A stretch of DNA of 64,000 bases from NCBI RefSeq assembly GCF_947503705.1, contig NZ_CANNES010000004.1, forward strand, positions 250,001 to 314,000. Reading direction: 5' to 3'. Below, piece by piece: positions 7,904 to 16,504 of this stretch. The DNA comes from an uncultured Tateyamaria sp. Lineage in GTDB: Bacteria; Pseudomonadota; Alphaproteobacteria; Rhodobacterales; Rhodobacteraceae. Position numbers and translations under genes: made by a program. Numbering within the stretch: position 1 is the stretch's first letter; each line of letters begins with the position of its first letter. The notes under the pieces are model-generated. The model was given only the letters and a program-made list of their open reading frames with translations. It did no database searches and had not been told where the DNA came from.

Positions 7904-8763
7904 GAGGGTTCTCCAATGATTTTAGGGGCTTGCAGGTGGGCAACCCTGTACTGGCCGATCAGGCGATAGCCGATGGCCTCATAGGCCCGTGCTGCGGCCT
8001 CGCCATTGGCAAACAAAACTGACTGCGTCACACCCTCCGCCTGACACTGCTGTAAAAGGCCCGCGACAGCCTTCCTTGCGTACCCATTGCCGCGCATGCC
8101 GTCGGGGGTAAACACGCCGCCGATCTGGACGGTATCGGGCAGGCGCGCGTTGACCGCCGCCATGGCCACGGGGGTGCCCTCGTCCTCGAAGAGCACCAGA
8201 TCGGGGCTGTCGATCAACCGCGCCAAGCGGGCCTTTGTGGCCTCCGAGGGCGGAGCGCCAGGGGCAGTTTGACCCACGTCAGAGGCATATGCTGCAAACC
8301 AGCGTTCCAACAGGGGTTGATCGGCTGCCGTTGCCCGGCGCACAGGGACGGGGCCTGACAAAAGATCAGCAATATTGATGTGATAAAGCGGTTCGTCCGA
8401 AAACAACTGCCAAGGGCCGTCGGCCAGGTCCAAAGCCCTCAGGCACATCTGGACTTGATCCGGAACGCCAGTCATCCCGACCAATGTGCGACCCGCAATC
8501 TGGTCGCGAAATGCGGCCCATTGCGCGGCAGATGCCTCAGGGGCCTGGGCCAACAGATAGCCGTGATTGGTCAGGCCAAATACGGCTGTGATCCCGGCCC
8601 CGGCATCTGCCAGGAAAAACGTTGTGCCTTGGGGCGTCGCCTCATCGCAGGTGCCAAAATGCGCCAGATTACTGCGTAAAAACATAGACGTGGCGGCAAA
8701 GCGGGCGAGAAACGCGTCGATCGCCGCGGCATCCTGAGGCCCGGCACGGCGCAGCGAACTCAT
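7900..8763 (-). CDS. GNAT-family N-acetyltransferase
   Basis: A 287-residue protein whose C-terminal half is a GNAT domain. The acetyl-CoA binding motif A is visible as GGVFTPDGMRGNGYARKAV, followed by CQAEGVTQSVLFANGEAAARAYEAIGYRLIGQY, the usual GNAT C-terminal strand and helix. The N-terminal half begins MSSLRRAGPQDAAAIDAFLARF and may be a degenerate second GNAT domain. The start at 8763 was chosen because it overlaps the rsmE stop (ATGA); a start nine codons upstream would lie inside rsmE. The acceptor is unknown. Confidence 0.85.
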   Translation of the reverse strand: MSSLRRAGPQDAAAIDAFLARFAATSMFLRSNLAHFGTCDEATPQGTTFFLADAGAGITAVFGLTNHGYLLAQAPEASAAQWAAFRDQIAGRTLVGMTGVPDQVQMCLRALDLADGPWQLFSDEPLYHINIADLLSGPVPVRRATAADQPLLERWFAAYASDVGQTAPGAPPSEATKARLARLIDSPDLVLFEDEGTPVAMAAVNARLPDTVQIGGVFTPDGMRGNGYARKAVAGLLQQCQAEGVTQSVLFANGEAAARAYEAIGYRLIGQYRVAHLQAPKIIGEPS

Positions 8764-9479
8764 TGCCAATCCCCCAAACCCATCTGCCACAGCGTCAGGG
8801 CGGCCACCGCCGCCGTATCGGCGCGCAATATGCGGGGGCCCAAGGCCACCGCATGGGCCTGTTCCATCGCGTGCAGCCGGGCGCGTTCACGGTCAGAAAA
8901 CCCACCCTCCGGCCCGATCAGGATGGCCCACGGGCCGGGCTTGCCCCGTAAGGCGGGCGTGTCGCCCGCCATTGCCTCATCGCAAAACATCAGGCGCCGG
9001 TCGCCCAAGGTCGCCAAGGCGCGATCCAGCCGGACCATCTCTGCCACCTCAGGCACATAGGTCCCCCCGCATTGCTCGGCCGCCTCCACCGCATGGGCCT
9101 GCAACCGATCTCGCTGCACCCGACCCGCATTGGTAAACTCGGTCTGTACGGGCACAATCCGCCGCGCGCCCATCTCGGCGGCTTTTTCCACAATGAAATC
9201 AGTGCGTGCTTTCTTGATCGGGGCAAACATCAGCCACAGATCGGGGGGCACCTGCAGGCCCTTGGTCTGCACATCGCAGACCAAAACCCCGCCGCGTTTC
9301 CCCGCCTCGACGACATCGGCCCGCCACTCCCCATCCGTGCCGTTGAACAGCAGGACGGCCGCCCCGGCCGACAGGCGCATCACGCCAAACAGATAATGAG
9401 CCTGCTCCCGCGACAAAGGCACGGATTGCCCCGGGGCCAAAGGGTGCTCTACATAAAGGCGGATCTTTGCGTCACTCAT
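8760..9479 (-). CDS. rsmE: 16S rRNA (uracil-1498-N3)-methyltransferase
   Basis: A 239-residue SPOUT-class methyltransferase that modifies U1498 of 16S rRNA. It has the N-terminal PUA-like region (HYLFGVMRLSAGAAVLLFNG) and the C-terminal trefoil-knot motifs GPEGGFSDRE and LGPRILRADTAAVAAL used to bind S-adenosylmethionine. Length matches the family. AAGG precedes the ATG. The start codon is only 11 bases from the divergent ubiA start, so both promoters must overlap or lie in the opposite coding sequence. Confidence 0.95.
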   Translation of the reverse strand: MSDAKIRLYVEHPLAPGQSVPLSREQAHYLFGVMRLSAGAAVLLFNGTDGEWRADVVEAGKRGGVLVCDVQTKGLQVPPDLWLMFAPIKKARTDFIVEKAAEMGARRIVPVQTEFTNAGRVQRDRLQAHAVEAAEQCGGTYVPEVAEMVRLDRALATLGDRRLMFCDEAMAGDTPALRGKPGPWAILIGPEGGFSDRERARLHAMEQAHAVALGPRILRADTAAVAALTLWQMGLGDWQ

Positions 9480-9490
9480 GAGCCTTACAT

Positions 9491-10453
9491 ATGACCAACA
9501 CGCACCCTACACCAGATGGTCAAGTGGCCGACGCGGTCACCGATAATTGGGTCGACACTTGGGCCCCTGTCGCCACGCGGCCCTATTTGCGGCTCAGCCG
9601 CGCGGATCGGCCCATTGGCACGTGGCTCTTGCTCCTGCCCTGCCTCTGGGGGCTGACGCTTGCGATGCTCTTGACCCAATCGGCCAGTTGGCACGACGCC
9701 TGGATCGCCGCCGGCTGCGCCGCAGGGGCCTTTCTAATGCGCGGGGCGGGGTGCACGTGGAATGACATCACCGACCGCGATTTCGACGGGCAGGTAGAAC
9801 GGACACGGTCACGCCCCATCCCGTCGGGCCAGGTCACCGTCAAGGGCGCAGTGATCTGGATGTGCCTTCAGGCCCTCATCGCCTTCGGCATCCTGCTGAC
9901 CTTCCATGTGAATGCCATCCTTCTGGGCATCCTCGCGCTGGTGCCTGTCGCGGTTTATCCTTTTGCCAAACGGTTCACATGGTGGCCGCAGGTCTTTCTG
10001 GGCTTGGCGTTCAACTGGGGGGCCCTTCTGGCCTGGACGGCGCATACCGGGTCCCTGGGTGCGCCTGCGGTTGTGCTTTACCTCGCCGGGATCGCCTGGA
10101 CGCTATTCTATGACACGATCTATGCCCATCAGGACACCGAGGACGACGCGCTGATCGGGATCAAATCAACCGCGCGTCTCTTTGGGACAAACACGGCACC
10201 CTGGCTGCGACGGTTCTTGATGGTAACGGTCGGGTTGATGGGAATTGCCGTGATCTTTGCGGCCCTGCCAAACGCCTCTGTGCTGGCAATGGTCCTCGCT
10301 CTTGGCGGGCCGTGGGCGATGGGCTGGCACATGGCCTGGCAATTGCGGGGCCTCGACATCGACAATCCTGACAAATGCCTCCAGCTTTTTCGGGCCAATC
10401 GCGACACCGGCATGATTCCGCTGGTCTTTTTTGGCATAGCGCTGCTGGTTTGA
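9491..10453 (+). CDS. ubiA: 4-hydroxybenzoate polyprenyltransferase
   Basis: A 320-residue integral membrane prenyltransferase that attaches the polyprenyl tail to 4-hydroxybenzoate in ubiquinone synthesis. The two Mg-diphosphate binding motifs are clear: NDITDRDFD at 91-99 and DTIYAHQDTEDD at 208-219. The conserved RLSRADRPIGTWLLLLP stretch begins at residue 34. No good ribosome-binding site precedes the ATG, and the divergent rsmE start lies 11 bases away, so the gene may be leaderless or start slightly downstream. Confidence 0.95.
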   Translation: MTNTHPTPDGQVADAVTDNWVDTWAPVATRPYLRLSRADRPIGTWLLLLPCLWGLTLAMLLTQSASWHDAWIAAGCAAGAFLMRGAGCTWNDITDRDFDGQVERTRSRPIPSGQVTVKGAVIWMCLQALIAFGILLTFHVNAILLGILALVPVAVYPFAKRFTWWPQVFLGLAFNWGALLAWTAHTGSLGAPAVVLYLAGIAWTLFYDTIYAHQDTEDDALIGIKSTARLFGTNTAPWLRRFLMVTVGLMGIAVIFAALPNASVLAMVLALGGPWAMGWHMAWQLRGLDIDNPDKCLQLFRANRDTGMIPLVFFGIALLV

Positions 10454-10514
10454 TTGAACTGAGGCGCATCACCGCTTAGACCGATCAGCACCGTCACGAC
10501 ATAAAGGGTCGCTC

Positions 10515-12425
10515 ATGCGCCTGTCTTCTGTATTTGCAATTGCCGCCACATTCACTGCGGCTGCCGTGCTGGCCCTCGTTGCGGCCAACCTTTCGGTCAA
10601 ACTGATCGAAGAGACATCCGAGATCGGCGTGCGCACGGCCCTGGACGAACGGGGCATGACCTGGGCCGAGGTCGAGGCGGATGGGCTTCAGGTGACGCTG
10701 GCCGGGATTGCGCCAACCGAGGCGATCCGCTTCTCCGCTCTATCCACCGCCGGCGGGATCGTGGACGCGGCCCGCGTGATCGACGATATGCAGGTCGAGG
10801 CAGCGGCCGCCCTCGCCGCCCCCCGATTTTCCGCCGAAATTCTGCGCAATGACGCAGGGATTTCGATCATTGGCCTGATGCCCACATCCACAGACCACGA
10901 CGATGTGCTGGACCGCATTCGCGCCATCGCAGGCACCGCACCGGTGACCGACCTGATCGAGACTGCGGATTATCCTGCCCCTGCCGGGTGGGAAGACGCA
11001 TTGGGCTTTGCGCTGAACGCCATGGAAAGGTTGCCGCGGGCCAAGGTCTCGGTCGAAGCAGGGCGCGTTTCGATCAACGCGATCACCGACAGCGGTGACG
11101 AAAAAACCCAGCTTGAGGCCCAGTTGAACCGCGCAGCGCCCCCCGGATTGCAAGTGGCCTTGGATATCGCGGCCCCAAGGCCCGTGATAACTCCATTTAC
11201 CTTGCGGCTGGTGAAATCCGAGGACGGCACGCAGTTCGACGCCTGTTCTGCCGACACCGAACACGCCCGAACCCAAATCATGAGTGCCGCCATGCGCGCG
11301 GGCCTCACCGGGCCGGGCACCTGTCAGATCGGCATGGGCGTGCCTTCGCCGAATTGGAGCGTGGCCGTTGCGCAGGCCATCGACGCGCTGGCCGCTCTGG
11401 GAGCCGGATCGGTCACTTTTTCGGATGCTGACGTCACTCTGGTCGCGGCCGAAGGCACAGACCAGGATGCCTTTGACAGGGTTGTGGGCGAGTTGGAAAA
11501 CGACCTGCCCGAAGTCTTTGCCCTCTATGCCAAACTGCCTGAAACCGTGGACCCCAATCAGGGCCCGCCGGAATTTGTGGCCACGCTGAGCCCCGAAGGT
11601 TTGGTGCAATTGCGCGGACGGCTCTCGGACGAAAACCTGCGCAGTGTCACGGACAGCTTTGCCCGGGCCGCCTTTGGGTCCGACAACGTTTATACAGCAA
11701 CGCGTCTGGTGGATGACCTGCCCGGAGATTGGCCGGTGCGCGTTCTGGCCGGGCTTGAGGCTTTGTCAGAACTGTCCAACGGGGCGGTCACGGTATCGCC
11801 CACAACGGTCCTCATTTCGGGCAGTACCGGCAACCCGCAGGCCAGCACCAACATCGCTTCGCTCTTGGCTACGAAACTGGGCGAGGCAGAAGAGTTCGAC
11901 ATCCGCGTCCGCTATGAGGAAAAGCTGGATCCGATTGCGGCCCTGCCAACCCCGGACGAATGCGAGGCCGAGATTGCCGAAATCATAGGCACGTCGAAAA
12001 TCACCTTTGAGCCGGGCAGCGCCACCGTGGATGTCTCCGCCCTCGGAACCATCGACGATATCGCCGAAGTCCTGAAGCAATGCGGCGACATCCGGCTGGA
12101 GATTCAGGGGCACACTGACAGCCAGGGCCGCGAGGAAATGAACCAGAACCTCAGCCAGGCAAGGGCTCAGTCGGTGCTGAACGAATTGCGCGCGCGCCGG
12201 GTCCTGACCGCGTCCTTCTCCGCCAAAGGATACGGCGAAAGCAATCCGATTGCCTCGAACGAGGAAGAAGAGGGGCGCGAGGCCAACCGCCGGATCGAAT
12301 TCAAGCTGATCCGCCCCAAACCAACCACGCCGGAAGGCGAAACAACACTGGAAACCATCGCAGGATCAAGCGATACAGGGGACACGCCATCCGAGACCGA
12401 AGGATCCACCGATGAGCAGAACTGA
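10515..12425 (+). CDS. OmpA-family protein with BON-like N-terminal repeats
   Basis: A 636-residue envelope protein. An N-terminal hydrophobic segment (about residues 5-27) anchors or exports it. The long middle part (about 40-480) is built from repeated BON-like units with the pattern V-x-L-x-G...V...V, several tens of residues each. An OmpA peptidoglycan-binding domain follows at about 496-599, with GHTDSQG and the NLSQARAQSVLNELRARRV helix. The tail is acidic and low-complexity. This architecture resembles mycobacterial ArfA-type proteins. It probably links the inner membrane or periplasm to the cell wall. Its stop overlaps the next gene by 14 bases. Confidence 0.88.
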   Translation: MRLSSVFAIAATFTAAAVLALVAANLSVKLIEETSEIGVRTALDERGMTWAEVEADGLQVTLAGIAPTEAIRFSALSTAGGIVDAARVIDDMQVEAAAALAAPRFSAEILRNDAGISIIGLMPTSTDHDDVLDRIRAIAGTAPVTDLIETADYPAPAGWEDALGFALNAMERLPRAKVSVEAGRVSINAITDSGDEKTQLEAQLNRAAPPGLQVALDIAAPRPVITPFTLRLVKSEDGTQFDACSADTEHARTQIMSAAMRAGLTGPGTCQIGMGVPSPNWSVAVAQAIDALAALGAGSVTFSDADVTLVAAEGTDQDAFDRVVGELENDLPEVFALYAKLPETVDPNQGPPEFVATLSPEGLVQLRGRLSDENLRSVTDSFARAAFGSDNVYTATRLVDDLPGDWPVRVLAGLEALSELSNGAVTVSPTTVLISGSTGNPQASTNIASLLATKLGEAEEFDIRVRYEEKLDPIAALPTPDECEAEIAEIIGTSKITFEPGSATVDVSALGTIDDIAEVLKQCGDIRLEIQGHTDSQGREEMNQNLSQARAQSVLNELRARRVLTASFSAKGYGESNPIASNEEEEGREANRRIEFKLIRPKPTTPEGETTLETIAGSSDTGDTPSETEGSTDEQN

Positions 12426-12738
12426 GTTTATCATCGCAACCGCGATTGTCCTGTTCATTGCCTTTTGCCTGGGCTGGTTCGCCAATTGGCTGATCCACCG
12501 TTTTACCCGGGTGGCGGCAGGTGACGTGGCCGAACTTGACCGGATGAGCCAGGAATTGCACGAGGCCGAAGAGACGCGGGATCAGGCGATCACCTATCTG
12601 CAACAGCGCGAGGCCGAGTTGACCAATCAGCTGAGCCAGACCGAAGCAGAGCTGCGCGCGGCGATGGACGGTCTGCGCGATGCCCGTCACGAGACTGAAG
12701 AGCTGCGCGCCTGGATTGATCGGCAACAGGCAAGCTGA
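12412..12738 (+). CDS. Small membrane-anchored coiled-coil protein
   Basis: A 108-residue protein with one N-terminal transmembrane segment (about residues 7-28) followed by a highly charged heptad-patterned helix to the end (MSQELHEAEETRDQAITYLQ and onwards), which should form a coiled coil. No named family recognised. It overlaps the OmpA/BON-like gene by 14 bases in another frame, so the two are co-translated, and it may act as a partner or assembly factor of that protein. Confidence 0.8.
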   Translation: MSRTEFIIATAIVLFIAFCLGWFANWLIHRFTRVAAGDVAELDRMSQELHEAEETRDQAITYLQQREAELTNQLSQTEAELRAAMDGLRDARHETEELRAWIDRQQAS

Positions 12739-12740
12739 GC

Positions 12741-12890
12741 GGTCCGATGACGGAGGACACCTCCGCCTTACGGGGACGCGTCACCGACTTGCATACTCTT
12801 CTCTGTTCGAAAAAATCCCGGGGAGGCCGCAGGCGTGCGGCAGAGGCCCCTCCACAGCAGTAATCCAATCGAAGTCACGTAAGGCGGACC
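12741..12890. repeat. Long inverted repeat with nested hairpins, candidate structured RNA
   Basis: The spacer between two convergent operons holds an 11-base perfect inverted repeat, TCCGCCTTACG at 12762-12772 and CGTAAGGCGGA at 12878-12888. Inside are GACTT/AAGTC (12786-12790 with 12872-12876) and a strong hairpin GCCGCA-GGCG-TGCGGC at 12826-12841 flanked by pairable GGGG and CCCC. A competing small hairpin CGGAGG-ACA-CCTCCG at 12751-12765 uses part of the left arm. No U-tract is present. It could be a bidirectional terminator or a small RNA of about 130 bases. Confidence 0.45.
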
Positions 12891-12903
12891 TATTGGTGCG
12901 CCA

Positions 12904-13344
12904 TCACCACCGGTTGAGCGCGTCCTCGTCGACTGCGCGGGCCGCAACCCACTCTGCGCCGTCGGCTGTCACTTCACGCTTCCAGAACGGCGCGCGGGAT
13001 TTGAGGTAGTCCATCAGATATTCCGCCGCCTCGAACGCATCCTTGCGATGCCGGGCAGCGGTGGCCACCATCATGATCATCTCGCCGGGCGCGAGCGTCC
13101 CGTAGCGGTGAATGACCAATGCGTCCTCAAGGCTCCAACGGGTCACGGCTTGGCCTGCGATCTCGGTCAAGGCCGCTTCGGTCATACCGGGATAGTGTTC
13201 AATCTCCATGGCTTTCAGCCCGCCGGCCACGTCGCGGACCACCCCTGTAAACGTCACAATTGCCCCCGACACCGTGTGGCCCGTGGCAAAGGCATCCGCC
13301 TCTTGACCGAAATCGAAAGGGGCGTCTTGAACCACAACGCGCAT
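12904..13344 (-). CDS. moaE: Molybdopterin synthase catalytic subunit
   Basis: A 146-residue MoaE, the large subunit that inserts sulfur from MoaD thiocarboxylate into cyclic pyranopterin phosphate to form molybdopterin. Catalytic lysines are visible in YLKSRAPFWKRE (Lys115 and Lys122, corresponding to the two essential lysines of the E. coli enzyme), as is the conserved GAIVTFTGVVRD and HRYG. Lies three bases after moaD, so both subunits come from one mRNA. Confidence 0.96.
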   Translation of the reverse strand: MRVVVQDAPFDFGQEADAFATGHTVSGAIVTFTGVVRDVAGGLKAMEIEHYPGMTEAALTEIAGQAVTRWSLEDALVIHRYGTLAPGEMIMMVATAARHRKDAFEAAEYLMDYLKSRAPFWKREVTADGAEWVAARAVDEDALNRW

Positions 13345-13347
13345 CGA

Positions 13348-13593
13348 TCAGCCGCCCGTCATGGGCGGAAAGAACGCCACTTCACGCACACCGTCCAGCG
13401 GCGCATCAAAATCGGCGAGTTGCTGATCCAAGGCCACCCTGAGGGCCGTGACATCGGCAAAGGCGGCGGCATAACGTTCCTCGCGCTTGCGCAGATCCTC
13501 GACCAGATCCATCACCGTTGCGGCTTGGGTTTCGACCACCTCGCGTGGCAGGCCGATACGTTCCCGCACCCAGGCAAAATACAGTACATCCAT
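13348..13593 (-). CDS. moaD: Molybdopterin synthase sulfur-carrier subunit
   Basis: An 81-residue ubiquitin-like protein starting MDVLYFAWVRERIG and ending in the required di-glycine (FFPPMTGG), whose C-terminus becomes the thiocarboxylate that donates sulfur to MoaE. The internal start was chosen because MoaD proteins are about 80 residues and begin at this beta-strand; upstream residues would overlap pgsA. It lies between pgsA (five-base gap) and moaE (three-base gap). Confidence 0.94.
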   Translation of the reverse strand: MDVLYFAWVRERIGLPREVVETQAATVMDLVEDLRKREERYAAAFADVTALRVALDQQLADFDAPLDGVREVAFFPPMTGG

Positions 13594-13598
13594 CGCTA

Positions 13599-14258
13599 TT
13601 ACCCTTTCAGATAGGGGACAGCCTTGCGGAAATAATCCACGCCGCTGATCAACGTCAAACCCGCTGCCAACCACAAGAGCCACAGACCAATGCGCCCGGC
13701 CCATTCGGCCCCGGCCAGCTTCCAGGACAGCCCGTGCAAGTCCGGTTCTTCACCGCTGAGGATGGCGCTGACCATGTCGCTGTCCATGCCCCAGATCGAC
13801 ATGCCAAAGTAATGCTCGAACACGCCTTGGGAAAACAGGACCGCAATCGCAACCATCTGGAGCGTCGTCTTCCACTTGGCCAGTTGCGTAACCTTGAGCG
13901 TGCCCGCAGTGTCGCCCAGAAATTCGCGCAAGCCCGAAACGAACACCTCACGAAACAGGATCATGGTGGCAGGCAGGACCAGCCAGGGCGACCAGGACGA
14001 AAAGCCAATGATGACCATCAGCGCAATCACCACCATCGCCTTGTCGGCAATGGGATCAAGCATTGTGCCCAGCTTGGTCTGTTGGCCCCACGCTCGGGCC
14101 AGATACCCGTCAAACCAATCGGTAACGGCGGCCCCCACGAATAGGATCACCGCAAAAATATCAGCGTAAGGCCGCGTGAAATAGAGGAACATGACCGCCA
14201 CCAATGGGGCCGCCAGCAAGCGCAGGGTCGTCAGGATATTCGGTATGTTCCACGTCAT
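13599..14258 (-). CDS. pgsA: CDP-diacylglycerol-glycerol-3-phosphate 3-phosphatidyltransferase
   Basis: A 219-residue integral membrane enzyme that makes phosphatidylglycerol phosphate. It begins MTWNIPNILTTLRLLAAPLV, the usual family start, which fixed the start codon. The CDP-alcohol phosphotransferase motif DG-AR-G-D-D is present as DWFDGYLARAWGQQTKLGTMLDPIADK (residues about 48-74), followed by several membrane helices. Sits between uvrC and moaD, a neighbourhood common in alphaproteobacteria. Confidence 0.95.
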   Translation of the reverse strand: MTWNIPNILTTLRLLAAPLVAVMFLYFTRPYADIFAVILFVGAAVTDWFDGYLARAWGQQTKLGTMLDPIADKAMVVIALMVIIGFSSWSPWLVLPATMILFREVFVSGLREFLGDTAGTLKVTQLAKWKTTLQMVAIAVLFSQGVFEHYFGMSIWGMDSDMVSAILSGEEPDLHGLSWKLAGAEWAGRIGLWLLWLAAGLTLISGVDYFRKAVPYLKG

Positions 14259-14327
14259 GTACCTACACCTATCCGGTTCGCGCGGGGCCTGAAAGGGGTG
14301 GCGCACCAACAGGTACGCCTTACGAGG

Positions 14328-16217
14328 TCAGCCCTGATCATGGAAATGGTCATAGACCTTTTGCGCCAGCCCTTCGGACACGCCATCAACGGCCTTAAGG
14401 TCGGCCAGATTGGCCCGCGCCACCGCCTTGGCCGATCCGAAATGCGCGAGGAGCGCCCGTTTGCGCGCCGCCCCCACGCCAGCGATTTCATCCAGCGGAT
14501 TGGCCATGTTGGATTTGGCCCTTTTGGCCCTGTGTGTGCCAATGGCAAAGCGATGCGCCTCGTCCCGCATCCGCTGCACGAAATAAAGCACCGGATCGTT
14601 GTGGCGCAGCGCAAACGGGCGCTTGCCCACGCGGTGGAATTCCTCCTTGCCCGCGTCACGGTCAACGCCTTTGGCAACCCCGACCATCGGAATATCCTCG
14701 ACCCCGTGTTCGCGCATGATCTGGGCCACGGCAGACACCTGCCCTGCCCCACCGTCGATCAACAGCAGGTCGGGCCACATCCCCTTTTGCCGGTCCGGGT
14801 CCTCGCTCAGCAGCCGTTTGAAGCGGCGGTGGAGCACCTCTTTCATCATCCCGAAATCGTCGCCCGGCGTCAGGTCATCGCCCTTGATGTTGAACTTGCG
14901 ATAGCTATTTTTGATGAAGCCCTCGGGCCCCGCCACGATCATACCGCCCACCGCATTGGTGCCTTGAATGTGGGAGTTGTCATAGACTTCAATCCGCTCG
15001 GGCGGCTCAGGCAGTTCCAACGCCTCGGCCAGCCCCTTGAGCAGTTTGGTCTGTGTCGCACTTTCGGCCATTTTGCGCGCGAGGCTCTCGCGGGCGTTGC
15101 GAAGTGCGGAATCAATCAGTTCCGCCTTTTCACCCCGCTGCGGCACAAGCAATTCCACTTTGCGGCCCAATTTCTGGGTCAGGGCGTCAGCCATCAGGTC
15201 CGCATTCTCAATCTCATTGGACAAGAGCAGCTGCCGGGGCGGTTCCTTGGTGTCATAGAATTGGCCCAGAAACGCCTCAAGCACCTCGGCTGCATCGACA
15301 TCCGCGCCCACGCGCGGATAGAAATCGCGGTTGCCCCAGTTCTGACCCGCCCGGATGAAAAAGACCTGCACGCAGGCCTGGCCCTGTTCCAGATGCAGCG
15401 CCACTATGTCTGCCTCGCTCACTGTGCGCGGATTGATCCCCTGGGCCGTCTGCACCTGCGTCATGGCGCGGATGCGGTCGCGCAGGGCGGCGGCGCGCTC
15501 GAACTCCATCTCTTCGGACGCTTTTTGCATGTCTGCGGCCAGACGGGCCTGAATGTCGGTACTTTTGCCGGTCAGGAACCTTTCGGCATCCTTGACGCTC
15601 TGGGCGTAGTCGCTTTCCGAGATCAAGCCGACACAAGGACCGGAACAACGCTTGATCTGATAGAGCAGACAGGGCCGCGTCCGGCTGTCGAACATCGCGT
15701 CGGTGCAGTTTCGCAGCAAAAACACCCGCTGCAACTGGTTCAGAGAGCGGTTGACCGCCCCCGCACTGGCGAAGGGACCATAGTAAGCACCCTTTTCCTT
15801 TTTCGCACCGCGGTGCTTTTTGATCTGGGGATAGGCGTGATTGCCCGTTACCAAAATGTTGGGAAAGCTTTTATCGTCTCGTAAAAGGACGTTGAATTTG
15901 GGCTTGAGCTGTTTGATCAGGTTCTGTTCGAGCAGCAGCGCCTCGGTCTCTGTCCGCGTGGTCAAGAACATCATCGAGGCGGTCATCGAAATCATCCGCG
16001 CGATGCGACCCGAATGGCCTGACGGACGGGCATAGTTGGACACGCGGGCACGCAGATTGCGCGCCTTGCCCACATAGAGCACCCGGCTTTCCCGATCGAG
16101 CATGCGATAGACGCCGGGTGAGCTGTCGATGGTCTTCAGATATGCCTGAATGACCTCGTGCCCAACCGGAACATGCGGATCAACCTCTGGGGGTGTGGTG
16201 TCCTCAGTATTCGCCAT
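14328..16217 (-). CDS. uvrC: UvrABC excinuclease subunit C
   Basis: A 629-residue nucleotide-excision-repair nuclease. In order: a GIY-YIG domain (SPGVYRMLD...[19 protein letters not shown]), a central cysteine region ([10 protein letters not shown]), a UVR motif for UvrB contact ([15 protein letters not shown]), the RNase-H-like second nuclease ([31 protein letters not shown]), and C-terminal helix-hairpin-helix motifs ([18 protein letters not shown]). The ATG at 16217 is preferred to a GTG eleven codons upstream; neither has a strong ribosome-binding site. Confidence 0.96.
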   Translation of the reverse strand: MANTEDTTPPEVDPHVPVGHEVIQAYLKTIDSSPGVYRMLDRESRVLYVGKARNLRARVSNYARPSGHSGRIARMISMTASMMFLTTRTETEALLLEQNLIKQLKPKFNVLLRDDKSFPNILVTGNHAYPQIKKHRGAKKEKGAYYGPFASAGAVNRSLNQLQRVFLLRNCTDAMFDSRTRPCLLYQIKRCSGPCVGLISESDYAQSVKDAERFLTGKSTDIQARLAADMQKASEEMEFERAAALRDRIRAMTQVQTAQGINPRTVSEADIVALHLEQGQACVQVFFIRAGQNWGNRDFYPRVGADVDAAEVLEAFLGQFYDTKEPPRQLLLSNEIENADLMADALTQKLGRKVELLVPQRGEKAELIDSALRNARESLARKMAESATQTKLLKGLAEALELPEPPERIEVYDNSHIQGTNAVGGMIVAGPEGFIKNSYRKFNIKGDDLTPGDDFGMMKEVLHRRFKRLLSEDPDRQKGMWPDLLLIDGGAGQVSAVAQIMREHGVEDIPMVGVAKGVDRDAGKEEFHRVGKRPFALRHNDPVLYFVQRMRDEAHRFAIGTHRAKRAKSNMANPLDEIAGVGAARKRALLAHFGSAKAVARANLADLKAVDGVSEGLAQKVYDHFHDQG

Positions 16218-16504
16218 TTGATTCGACTTTGTTTCGCATTTTGGCTGCACCGATTAGACCACCAGTGCAAGAACAGAGACATCCACCGTTCCTGTGGATA
16301 ACTCTAAGGACAACTTCTGCTCTCATAGAATTTTCCCTTGTTTTTTCGGCGCTTCGTCAAGATGCACAAAATTTAGGCGCTTCCGCAAGGCATTGTTTTT
16401 ACTTGATAATTTAAAAGTATCAGCACAACCCTCTGAAAACAAAGGCCTTTTGGTAACAGTTTTGTAACGAACATTAACGCAGTGCAAAACTCACGCTAGG
16501 TCAA
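16218..16504. other. AT-rich spacer upstream of uvrC, with one DnaA box
   Basis: This 287-base stretch between the SDR stop and uvrC is much richer in A and T than its surroundings and should hold the uvrC promoter. TGTGGATAA at 16293-16301 is a perfect DnaA box on the minus strand (TTATCCACA). The word GAAGCGCC followed by an A-rich stretch occurs twice on the minus strand. No tRNA, LexA-type site or credible coding frame was seen. A single DnaA box is too little to call an origin. Confidence 0.4.

Noticed and set aside
12739-12903. SRP 4.5S RNA gene
   Set aside because: The near-invariant GGAAGGAAGCAGC-type core is missing, although the region is structured.
14298-15884. A 528-codon plus-strand open frame opposite uvrC
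   Set aside because: Antisense to an intact uvrC with all domains; no ribosome-binding site and no recognisable motif.
16218-16504. Replication origin
   Set aside because: Only one perfect DnaA box was seen, and no dnaA, hemE, parAB or similar origin-associated genes are near.
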